Assembly (NCBI RefSeq): GCF_022201045.2
Contig: NC_068556.1
Span: forward strand, 248,001-312,000
Origin: Citrus sinensis
Taxonomy: Eukaryota > Streptophyta > Magnoliopsida > Sapindales > Rutaceae
DNA length: 64,000 nucleotides
Direction of reading: 5' to 3'
The position numbers and the translations under genes were made by a program. Under the pieces are notes generated by a model. It was not told the origin of the DNA and searched no databases. It saw nothing but the letters and a program-made list of their open reading frames with translations. Shown in pieces: positions 27,011 to 37,600 of this stretch (position 1 is the first letter of the stretch; the number at the start of each line of letters is the position of its first letter).

Positions 27011-28108
27011 AATGTTGTGTTTACTTGCCGGATTTAGGAATGGGAATCCGGAATTAGAATGATTCATGTGTTTACTTGGTAAAACAACAAAGGGAATGAG
27101 AATCATTTTTGTGGGGGGAATCAAGAATGGGAACTTGATTCCCAAGGGGGCTTGGGAATTAGACTCCCATTCCCGACATTTCCCATTCTACCCCCATAAA
27201 TTTTTTTTTATTATTTTGAAAATACCCTCATTTTAGATAAAAATATAAATAGCAAAAAATAAAAAAAACAAAAAAATCCATAAAAACCTAAACTCTCTCT
27301 CTCGCACGAGCCTCCCAATCAAACGCCATCGGAGCAACTTCCATCACCGTCGCGGCCAAACTCATCCAACATCTTTGTCGTCGCGGTTCGTCTCCATTGT
27401 GGACAACAACTAGTTGCCAGTTTCGTCTCCGTTGAGTTGTGTCGATTTCGTCGTCGTTTCAATTTCGTCTTCGATTTGTCTCTGATGGTCGCGGTTCTGA
27501 TATGATGATTTGTTGTTGTGACGATGACGATTCCGATTTTGATTATTGTTGTTAATTTTTTTTTTTTTGGGGAAATTGATTATTTTGTTGAGGATGATTA
27601 TTTGGAAAATGGATTATTTTGTTGAGGATGAATTTTTGGGAAATGGATTAATTTGAGGATTATTATTAAGTTTTTTCGGAAATAGATTATTTAGCTGATG
27701 ATGATGAATCTGATTATGATTATTATTATTTTTAAATGGATTATTATTTTGCTAATGATGATTTTTTATTTTGATTATTATTATTATTAATGATAAATTA
27801 TAATTAATTAATAATCTAAGAACATATGAATATAATTAATTAATATATTAACAATAATCATTAATAATAATAACTTTAACAATATTATTATTATGATAAA
27901 AAAATAATATAATTAATTAATATAATAATAATTATTATTATAATTAATTAAGGATATTTTAATAATTTAAAATAATTTAACTCATTCTGATTTCAATTCT
28001 TACCGCTTAAGTAAATAATTTATTTTAATTCTCATTCCTCGTTTCGATTCTAATTTAATCCGATTCTAATCTATTTCGATTATTGAAAAGTAAACTAATG
28101 GTTCGTGA
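27011..28108. mobile_element. Transposon-like element with nested inverted ends
   Basis: The left end carries 'GTGTTTACTTGCCGG', 'GGAATGGGAAT' and 'GTGTTTACTTGG'. The right end read in reverse carries 'TTAGTTTACTTTTC', 'GAGGAATGAGAAT' and 'ATTATTTACTTAAGCGG'. So both ends contain two inverted copies of a 'GTTTACTT' plus 'GGAATGNGAAT' module. The interior has a GC-richer stretch (27290-27530) unlike its AT-rich surroundings, followed by AAT/ATT repeats. It codes for no transposase that I can see and is probably non-autonomous. Confidence 0.5.
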
Positions 28109-28229
28109 CTGCGCTAAAGTCGTAAGCGGCAACAATTAGCGCTTTAATTTTAGTAAATGGAGCCAAGCTGTACGCGCTTTTTTCCCAACTCGAAAATTTC
28201 ACACGCGGGCCTAAACTGGTAAAAACAGT

Positions 28230-28499
28230 TGTAATGTCGGCGTACTTCTCAGGCGTGCGTTTTCCTCAATCGATCTATCTCCTACTCGACGCCAATAGAA
28301 AAACCGAAACTGCGGAACCCGGTGGGTCCATCCATTTAAAAAAGATTTTATCGTTGTGTGCGCTGGCTTCCTGCTTTCAAATAAACAAATACAAAATCCC
28401 GAAACTACAATAACCAAAACTTAAAACTCATAACCGCTCAGCCTAATTTCTTTTTAGAAAATAAATAAATAAATAAATAGCGGATAGTTATATTCACAG
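28230..28499 (+). other. Probable 5' UTR exon and promoter of the PHD gene
   Basis: A strong donor, TTCACAG|GTAAAT, at 28499/28500 pairs with the acceptor TTGATACAG ending at 29828, just before the first coding exon. The interval upstream (28100-28330) is locally GC-richer than its surroundings and contains ACGCGC and GGCGTGCGT words, as expected of a promoter/first exon. The transcription start is not determined. Confidence 0.45.
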
Positions 28500-29037
28500 G
28501 TAAATCTCGATGCCAAGATAGATTTTATTTTTGATTTAATTTCAGATTTTTTTTTCTTGTGTTTTTTGGAATTCCGTTACGTTACGTTTTTTTTTTTTAA
28601 AAAAAAATTTTCGTATTGTTGCTATTGTTTTAGCTTTTTTCAGGATGGATTTAATTTTTAATTTTGTAGTTTTTTATTATACGCAATCGTTGTTTCATCT
28701 TTAACCTGCATATGTTTTGTTTGGCTAAACGTGTATGGCTATATATATATATATAAGTTGTATTTATCAGCAGCTTAGAAGCAGTGCAGTTTTGTTGAAA
28801 GCATTAGATTAATCTTTTTATAGTGGATGTGGATCTAGTTTAAGTAAGATTTCATTTGTGCAATTGCATGTCTGTGGATATGAATTAAACTTTATAGTGT
28901 TGCATGTTATGGAGAAAGTTTAAACAAGTTGTAATCAACTAGTATCACTTTTTAAAAATTTAGTTCAATATGTATTTTCTTATGTTAATGAACATGATAA
29001 TATTTCTTTTAATTTATTACAAATATTAGAATCTGTT

Positions 29038-29858
29038 ATGATGCTTGATTCAATTAATACGAGATGCAATAATTATGGCCGTGCTACATATTAGTAAAGA
29101 TCCTCTCAGTATCTGAACTTTCTCTCGTTCTTAAAGATCTCACTTTACGTTTCAATTAATGATGGTTTAAGTTTGGGAGATTTTGCGTAGCAAAAGCTTA
29201 GAGTAGGAGACAATCCTATTGCGATGTGAAGACCTATATATTTTTATATATATTGCCAAACAAAGGCCTAGATATTTATGATATTCATATATGCCTAGAT
29301 ATTTATGATGTTCGCATAAATGCAGCACCGAAAATGGTTTTTGGTGTGGTGGCTTTGATTTGTGTACTTTATGACTGTTACTTTTAAACGCTGTGTGGTG
29401 CAAATATTAGCTTAGGTTAAATGTTAATAGAGAGTTCTGCTCCGACTTCTGTTGAGGCAGTGTTATTGTAGTTATTAATTTTTGTCACCCTTTGATATGT
29501 TGAAGGACCACTATATTTATTTATATTTATTATAGAATTAATTAGAAAAACTTAATTTTGGATTTACAAATACTGCAAGTATTTTTAAAGCGTGATTCAA
29601 TAAACATGAGATGCAATGATTATGGCCATGCCACAAATGATCAAAGATTCCATTACTGGTGGCATGTGGTTGAGAGAATTTGCAATCCTAGTGTGACCTA
29701 GATCCTTTTGATATTCATGTAGATGCAAGCATGGAAAACGAGTTGTAGTGTAGTTATTATGTCTACTATTTTTATACTCACTGTGGTGCAACTATTAGTG
29801 TAGGTGAAAAATTGAAATGTTGATACAGAGTTCAGCTCCGACTTCTGTTGAAGCTGCA
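29038..29858. repeat. Tandem duplication spanning the PHD gene's first coding-exon boundary
   Basis: The block 29038-29460 is repeated, shortened, at 29587-29858. Matching landmarks are 'GAGATGCAATAATTATGGCC' versus 'GAGATGCAATGATTATGGCC', 'GATATTCATAT' versus 'GATATTCATGT', and 'CTCCGACTTCTGTTGA' in both. The second copy keeps the TTGATACAG acceptor and leads into the start ATG at 29859. The first copy reads TTAATAGAG there and lacks the ATG. Copy 1 also holds an internal 27-bp-scale repeat ('GCCTAGATATTTATGAT' twice). Confidence 0.85.
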
Positions 29859-32800
29859 ATGACCTTTGCCCCCAGCCATGGGGAGCAAGACTTGTTATGC
29901 AAGTGGCGGCCAACTGAAAGATGGAAGGGTTATGCGGAATGTAGCGAACTCCCTAAAGAGGTATCGGAGCTATTGATTGCGAGCAATATAAGTGAAAATT
30001 CTGGGCTAAATTTGGTCAAGAGAAGAAAGATACAGAAAAATTCAGTTATAGTGTTTCCAGTGGAGGCAGAAACGGATGAAGTTAGAGTTGAGGAGGGTTC
30101 TTCAAAATCTCAAGTTGAGTATGACAATAGTGTTGTTATAGCTCTTCCTGCCCCAACCAGCGTAAGAGACTTTGGTTTTTCTTATCTTTTTGTTCATTCA
30201 CGTAGGCTTTATCGTTATCCTTATTTAGCAGTTGCATACGCTACTAGTTTTAATATTGATTCTAAATCTCAGATTGTAGGGTCTAATAAAGAGCTTAGAT
30301 CCAAAAATATTCGTTCATCAAAGTCAAAGATGGGAGTTGGCTGTTGTAATAGAAATACTGAAGGTAGCGACATTTCCAATTCCGATATTTCAAGGTTGGA
30401 GGTGTTAGATGAAGATCCTTCAGCAAGGGAGTTCTGTGTTTCTGTGCTTAGAAGTAATGGTTTACTTGGAGCTGTAGGAGAATGTTCCGTGAGAAGTGTT
30501 GCTTCAGGAGAAGTTTCAGGAACTGGACATGAAATTAGTGTTATCCAGTCCTGCAAGCTGTGTGGCAAGGCGGATAATACATCAACTATGCTACTTTGTG
30601 ATTATTGTGATGAGGCGTTTCATCCATCTTGCTGCAATCCCAGGATAAAGATACTACCAACTGACAATTGGCTTTGCCAATGCTGTTCAAATTTAAATTC
30701 TAATGTTTCACAAGAGAATTCTTTTCTGAAGTCACCAAACAATAGTTGGATGTATGGAAAACCTAGATCTGAAATGGGTCGAATAGCTTTAATGTTGAAA
30801 TATCCTGAGCCATACACTTCTCGTGTTAGAATTGGTGAATCTTATCAAGCAGAAGTTCCTGACTGGTCTGATCAAATTTCCAGGTATGTCTTTTACTTTT
30901 AATGTTTAATAGAGTATAACAGCTTTTGAACATGAGTTTGATGCATTTCTTTTGAATTCTTCAATGTTGGGTATGCAAGTAACTGTGTTTAGAATGGATA
31001 ACTTGGATCTGAGGCACATTTGCAGAGAGGTTTAGCTTTGTCAATGAAAAGTTTGTTATATTCACATTTGATGTTTGTTAAGAGTCCATTTTGATTTAAG
31101 CTGGTGTTATGCAATGTGACACAGGAATGGAAAAATCATGTGTCACTTACCACAAATGGTGAAATGATTACTTAACTTGGAGTTTTTAGAAGTTGGATGG
31201 GACATGGTCGCTTAAGTTTAATTTTCCTTAAGTTTAACCACATCTCACCCCAAAGTTTCATAACCCTTAGAATAATAAATGTATTATATTGCTTTTTAAG
31301 AACGGGATTCTATGTAAAGAGATCATAAGTGATAGTGAGCTGTCGTAACTTTAGCTTTTAATGACCTGTAAAATTTACTTACTACCCAAATCTTCCATGT
31401 CGTGGCTTCCTTTTCGAGATTTATTCTTTAATAATGGTAACTTTGATGAAATCTAACGTTGAAGGACTCTTTTTGAACTTCAGAAATTAATTAAGCTCTT
31501 ATCTTTTGGTGACTTTATGATTGGTTTGAAAGGTTAAGAGCCATTTTTTTAATTCAAATTTCAGTGGCTTAGAAATATTTGCAGTAAATGAGGTTGCTTT
31601 GATAGATCAATTTTTGAACCAATGAGATCTCTCTATAAAACGCGTATTTCTGTTTTCCTTCTGTTTCGTGTTTTCTACTCGCATCACATGATGGTCGGGT
31701 CTTTCAATAACTTAGTTTTCTTTATTGTTGCAGTAATCTCGATTCCTTCAGTGAGCCATTGGAAATGGATCCAGCCGAGACTGTTGGTTTAAATGTGAGG
31801 AATCTTTTAATAACAGCATAGCAAAAACGAAGTTGAGAACTTAAAGCTTGAAATAAAAATAATCTTTGTCAGAAGATAGGACTGATAGTCCGCTTTCAGT
31901 TCTTTTGTTTATTCTGAGGGAAATCTGAAAATGTCATGAATGGAGTCTTTGATCTTTCTGGAAAATAGGTGGCATTATAAAAATTACTGGGAAATACTTC
32001 TTTCTTACTGATACTCTTTCCATTGTCTATCTCGAGATTGTTGAAATACTTCTTTCTTACTGATACTCTTTCCATTGTGTATCTTGAGATTGTTTCTAAT
32101 GCATTTCACAATAAATAAATGTGCAGCACGGCCAAACTTTTTTTTTTAGTTGTTTATTTAGAATAGATGTAAATAAATGTTCACTCTGTGTTTTCAGGTT
32201 CAGTTTTCAAACCAGTTTTCCAAGCCTGACTCCATAAGTAACTGGCTCCAATGTCAAGAAGTATTGACTAATAATGATACAAATGTATGTGTTGAAGGAA
32301 CCAAATGTGGGAAGTGGCGCAGGTAAAAGACTTTATGAGTATGCTTGTGTCTGCTTCTACTCTCCTTTTAGGTTCATACAGGTTCATGATTATGATTTTG
32401 AAGCTATTGGTTACAGGAAAATGGTTTATGCATATTACTTTAGGATAGAATTTAAGCCTTAGATACATTGTTCTAGCCATTCAGATGGTTTTACTTGGTT
32501 ATTGAATGGAAGATTGTTGCGGTCATAACAAAATTCTGCGTTCAATGTATAACCGATGATTACATGTCTTATTTTGTTAATGTTTATGTTCTTTCTTAGT
32601 AGCAGCAATCGTTATTACTGGTAATTACTTAATAATTTATCCTCCCTTTCTCAATTTATAATTTGATTTGGTTGAGTAATTCTGAGAACATCATGTTTAC
32701 TTTACTTTCTAATGGGGAATATTAAAGTAATTTCATTGATGTTACAGAGCACCATTTTCCGAAGTTCAAACTGATAGCTGGGATTGTTCTTGTGCTATTC

Positions 32801-34150
32801 TTTGGGATCCATTGCATTCTGACTGTGCTGTCCCTCAGGTACATAGTCTCTTTTTTCTAATGCTTGTTATTCTATTATTATCGAAAAATGTTTGCCAAGT
32901 GATTCAACTGTCAATGGTGCCTCAGGAAATGGCATGTAAATCAAATGGAACTTATGTAAATAAAAAGCCACTCTTTTTTTTTTTTTTTAACAAAAAGGTT
33001 AATGCTAGGCTTATGAAGTGTGATACAAAGTTTATATTCCAATTGATGTGGTAGATGATTGTACATTATCTCAAAAGGTTGTGTGATAATTAGTTATTGA
33101 GTCTTATAATTTCTCATCCAAGTGGTGAATTTATGTTGGTGCCACATCAATTAGGATGTAAACTTTGCATCTCAATTTTGTCAGTCCATCAGTACTCTTT
33201 TTCTAAAGCATTAACATTCAAAATCTGGTTAGTGTTAGGCATTTGAGTTGTAATTATTAATCAACATTTCTTTTGTGCTAGAGTAGAAGTGGTATGCTGT
33301 TCCATTGAGCAGCATCTAGTTGGTTATCTTTCATTTAGATATTTGTTCTACTGTCACTTTTTCAGTTTTATAGATACGCTAACTGTTATATCATAATAAT
33401 GATTTGGTTTATTTTCTTTTTTCTTTCAGGAGTTGGAAACAGATCAAGTTTTAAGACAATTAAAGTATATAGAGGAGGTACGTTCTCATCAGATGGCTCA
33501 GATTACGTTATAAAGAAAGAATTTCATGTAATTTAATCATGAATATAATTTATTACCAACATTGTTTTTAGCACATAGCTTATCTTCTATATTCAAAATC
33601 ATAGTCATGAATATGATTTATTACCTACTTTGCCATTCTTTATAAGTGAATTAATAAATAGATTAAAGGAAAAGGTTATGGGGAAGAATTGCCCATCTAG
33701 TACAGCTTCTTTATTGGCCAAAAGACCCTTTTTAATGCCAAAAAAGCTCTGGTGTTTCTTTTAGTTAGAAGCTTAAAGTTTGGCTTTTTGGCAGTAGAGG
33801 TTGCTGAGCATTTTTTAAATGGTTAAGTATCTTAAAATGCTTGTCCATTATGATAATTTTATAGTTTCTGCTAAAAGCTGTAACTGACAAGCACATAAAC
33901 ATTTTTTTTCTTTTAAATGGTTAAAAGCTTCATGCATAAAACCTCTACTGATAGAAAATCTATTCGGAAAAGCTTTACTTGAAAAGTTATACCAAATATT
34001 CTAAAATTAGAAGATGTTGTGGTGTTTATTGGTTTTATTTTAGTCCAATGTAAACACAAATTCCCTCTTCACGGCTTTTTGAGTAGTAATGGAGTCTTCT
34101 ATTTTGACTTTTTGTAGCTTAAATCTCGCCTTGGGGTGAAGAAAACTTGA
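29859..34150 (+). CDS. PHD-finger protein (RING/FYVE/PHD superfamily, chromatin reader)
   Basis: Exons 29859-30883, 31734-31794, 32198-32322, 32748-32838, 33430-33477 and 34118-34150 join in phase to 460 residues (423 if the possible intron at 30162-30272 is removed). An upstream in-frame ATG at 29817 would lie inside the 5' UTR intron, so I start at 29859. The N-terminus has KWRPTERWKGYAE. A single PHD finger at residues about 232-275 shows C-x2-C (CKLC), C-x2-C (CDYC), H (AFHPSCC) and a final C-x2-C (CQCC) of Cys4-His-Cys3 type. The C-terminal exons encode a plant-specific module: NWLQCQEV, KWRRAPFSEVQTDSWDCSC, AILWDPLHSDCAVPQELETD, then a Lys/Arg-rich end. Homologues are AT1G50620 and AT3G20280 (from memory). 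It is probably nuclear; histone-tail binding is inferred from the PHD finger only. Its 3' end faces CRY3. Confidence 0.88.
31991..32094. repeat. 52-bp tandem duplication in a PHD-gene intron
   Basis: The unit GAAATACTTCTTTCTTACTG... occurs at 31991-32042 and 32043-32094 with two substitutions (TCTATCTCG versus TGTATCTTG). It lies in the intron between 31794 and 32198. Confidence 0.97.
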
Positions 34151-34656
34151 TTTTCAGACCTAAAAGATGGTGATCTCTGGAATTCATGTAAGTATGCACA
34201 ATTGGTAATGTCAACTTGATAACAGAATCTATAAATTTCCGATTTCGAATTAATAGTTTTTATTTGTCCAGTTTTGCGGCACACCTGTTTACACAAGAGC
34301 AATTGGGGGTCCTTGTAGGAATCTTCTCATCATATTTTAATAAGGCGTGATTCTACCCTCCCTATGCTGGCAGGGATTGCACTTGAAAGGAGCTTCGCCT
34401 TTTGTTGTATTTTGTAATCTAAGTTTGTGCTGGCTGTTTCATTTCTGTTGTAATTTTTTTGTATCTAGTTCTGTTAATTGCCCATGTAATTCTTGGAGAC
34501 AATGATTTCATTTACAAATTGAATCAATATAAAATAGTGAAAAAAAAAAAAAACAAAAAGGCAAGACACTTGGTTTGCTTAAAAGCTTGTGGGCAAGTCT
34601 ATTGACAGGTACTGTGTATTTGTCAAGTGCTTGAAGTTACATAATATGAATGCATT

Positions 34657-37600
34657 TTATCTGTTAACTTGAGCATGTTTCCCTTTGAAATTGTTTCGTC
34701 TGCCAGTCCGGGTGAGGCTATCATTCTGATTTCTGTTCTGATTAATATTGCCGTGCTTGAGAGACACAATTTGCTCGATGTATGATCCTCCAGGAAAGTT
34801 TCTCCTCTCTTTTGGAAGTGCTTTTAGCTGTGGTAACCAATATGCAACATACTCTCCTTCTCGGTCATAATTTTGTGCCTGGAAGTTTATTGGAAGTTTC
34901 TGTTTAGAATTCTAATTAAACTTTGGTTATTGGTTGCATGTTTTTGTTACTTTAGAAATACATATGTAACTAGATATGTGATGTACCCTTTCAAATAAAT
35001 AAAGTCATGTTTGGAATTGAGCTACAGCTGTTGTGAAAAAAAATTATAACTATGAAATAAAAATTAATAATATGTAGTAAATATAAATTTTAAATAATAA
35101 TTTTAATAAAATTATTAAAAATATAATAGATTTTTTATTATGCAAATGAAAAATAATATCAATATAACTTTCAAACTACAACAGTTAATGTTTATTAAAT
35201 ACTTTAGTATTGTAATTTTTAAGATACAACTGTTCAATTTCAATCTCAAACGCACTCTAAATATGTGATGCAAAATTTAAAAACTTTAAAAGGAAAACTT
35301 GTGACCAGACCAATAATGAAAATATTTAAACAATTGTAACTCATAAAGTAGACGAACCTTCAAATCTCCACATATTCCAAACCATAAAGTAGATGAACCA
35401 TAAGTTTTCACTTTTTGAATGATAATTAAGTGAACTTACCTGCTTGGGGATGCTAAAATAACGATCTTCTCTAGGATCATTGCCAACTCCTTCAAAACAA
35501 AAGAGAATTAAAAGTTTATTCCCTCATTTAGATTCGATTCAGTTACAAAGAAGTAAAATTTCTGCAATTAAAATCTGTTCCTTGCTATAAGGCTTCAGAA
35601 AGGAAAAATTAAGAAAATTCAATCACCTGCGCCGTAGGTCCAATTTCCATAATTGGAACAAGGGTCATAATCCAAAAGACAAGTTTCGAACCATTCAGCT
35701 CCCATACGCCAGTCAATGCCCATATCTCGTACAAGAAAGGAACATGCAATCTGCAGAAAAATACAGGTAAAATGCACTAACTATATGAGGATTCACACAG
35801 GAGATGTGTCTTGACAATGCAATTGAGCTTTTTACATTTTAGCACAATGTTCTCTTAAAAGAAAAATAGAATTAGTGTCAAAATATGAATTAAAAAAGAT
35901 TTTACCTGCCGTCCTCTATTTGACATGAACCCAGTCATTGACAGTTCCTTCATATTGGCATCAATGAGAGGGTAACTACAAATTTACCAAAAGCTTATGT
36001 GAGCGGAGAGGATCAAAGCAAATAAGCATTGCTTTGATTTTAGGAAGGAAGAGACTTATTGCTAGATACCATTTTAAGAAAGATACCGGATTATAAAATA
36101 TAAAAGAAAAGATGCCAGTATATAGCATTGTCCACAATAAACAACATACCCTGTGCAGCCATCTCTCCAGGATTCAAATAATTTCTGGTCTTGACTCCAT
36201 TTGTACTCCAATTTTCTGGGGCCACCTAGAGTGAAAATTGCGGAACAAAACATGTACAGAGGAATTTACATTAAATACAAGTTAATAATATACTGTAATA
36301 TATACTGACACGCTACCTGGTTCACTTGCATTTCTTGAATCAGAAAATAAAGATGGTCATCCTAGAAGTTTATCCACTAAATCTAGAAAGGCAGAAACTA
36401 CTTTTACTTTTACCTAAATGAAAAAGGGAATTTCCATATTTGAGGGAGATGAATCTGAAGTAATCCCTCCACATCAATTCAAACAAAACCCTGAAAAGAG
36501 AAAAATAAATAACATTCAGTTGAGGAACTTAGTAATTAATAGACGTCCAAACCACTGCCAGCCTAAAATTGTAAAGTAAGTTTGACAAAGCAAGATTTCC
36601 TTCCAATGATTTAATAACCAAATCTAAATCAAATCAAATAATCTTAACTTCACTTATTTAGACTCTGATAGTTAAATTTTAAACAACAAGAATTATTTAA
36701 TATCTAAAGAAAGATACAAGAAGATACCAGTATGTGGAATCATTTGCAACTCTTTCCCTTTCATAACTCTTTACCTAAAGAAAATACAAGAATTCCAATC
36801 CAAAATCAGTCTCATTTTCACTACGTAACATATACGTGCACACAAATAGTGATAGAATACAATGACCACATTCTCACACCTCTTCATATATGTAACGGGG
36901 AGAAATGCTTCCTGAAGCAAGCCATGGAGAGAATTTTGTTGAGTAATCAGGTCCTAACATCTCATTCCTTGTCTCTTTATATACCTTTAGAAGGTCCTGC
37001 AAATTTACGTGGATATTGATGGTACACATGCATCAATATTTGCTCAATATCATATATTCTCTCTGTCTTAACATTTCCAACACAACTTCACAAAAGACAA
37101 ATGACAACTGAACTTTAAATTTTTGTTTGCAAAAGATTAACTAACTGTCATTTTGTTAAAATTTTAAAGATGCAAAAATAGAGTGGCTATCTCTTGCCTT
37201 CTTCCAGAAATACTCATTCACTCTGCCCAGAGCTGCACTTTCACCCCCCACGAACCGCATTCCTTTACTAACCTGTATCAACAGCAAAGCAAGTGTCGAC
37301 TAAAACATTCTTGATTCTTCTGAAAGCATCATAAATTAGAATTTGGGTTCCATGTAAACTTGCCTTCGGTGAATGAAGTTCAAGCTGCTCGATCAAAGGA
37401 ACGGAACCCCAATCGACAACGCTAGGTGGAGGTCCAAAAGATGAAGGAATTCTAATGCAGCCTCGGACTGTGCACTTAGCTTCAATAGACTGCAAAATAG
37501 GGTTTCATCAACAGAAAATGCATTTTCCTGTTTGTCCATGCACATGATATCAGTAACCACAAAACTTGCCTTGCGAAACTGAGTGTAGACATCAGGAAGA

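Larger units (their letters stand above)
22787..28230. other. Repeat-rich intergenic interval between the PPR and PHD genes
   Basis: About 5.4 kb without a believable gene. It contains three copies of an approx. 78-bp repeat (23574-23651, 24343-24421, 25238-25316), a small inverted-repeat element near 25590-25715 ending in 'CAATCCCAAACGAGCC', a 42-bp tandem duplication at 26068-26151 and a larger transposon-like element at 27011-28108. The open frame at 24379-24816 is low-complexity, Cys/Phe-rich, and lies between two copies of the 78-bp repeat. Confidence 0.55.

Noticed and set aside
29817..29859. Upstream in-frame ATG of the PHD gene
   Set aside because: It lies before the TTGATACAG acceptor at 29828, so it is probably intronic; the next ATG at 29859 is preferred.
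30269..30568. 99-residue minus-strand frame
   Set aside because: Antisense to the PHD gene's coding exon; no independent signals.
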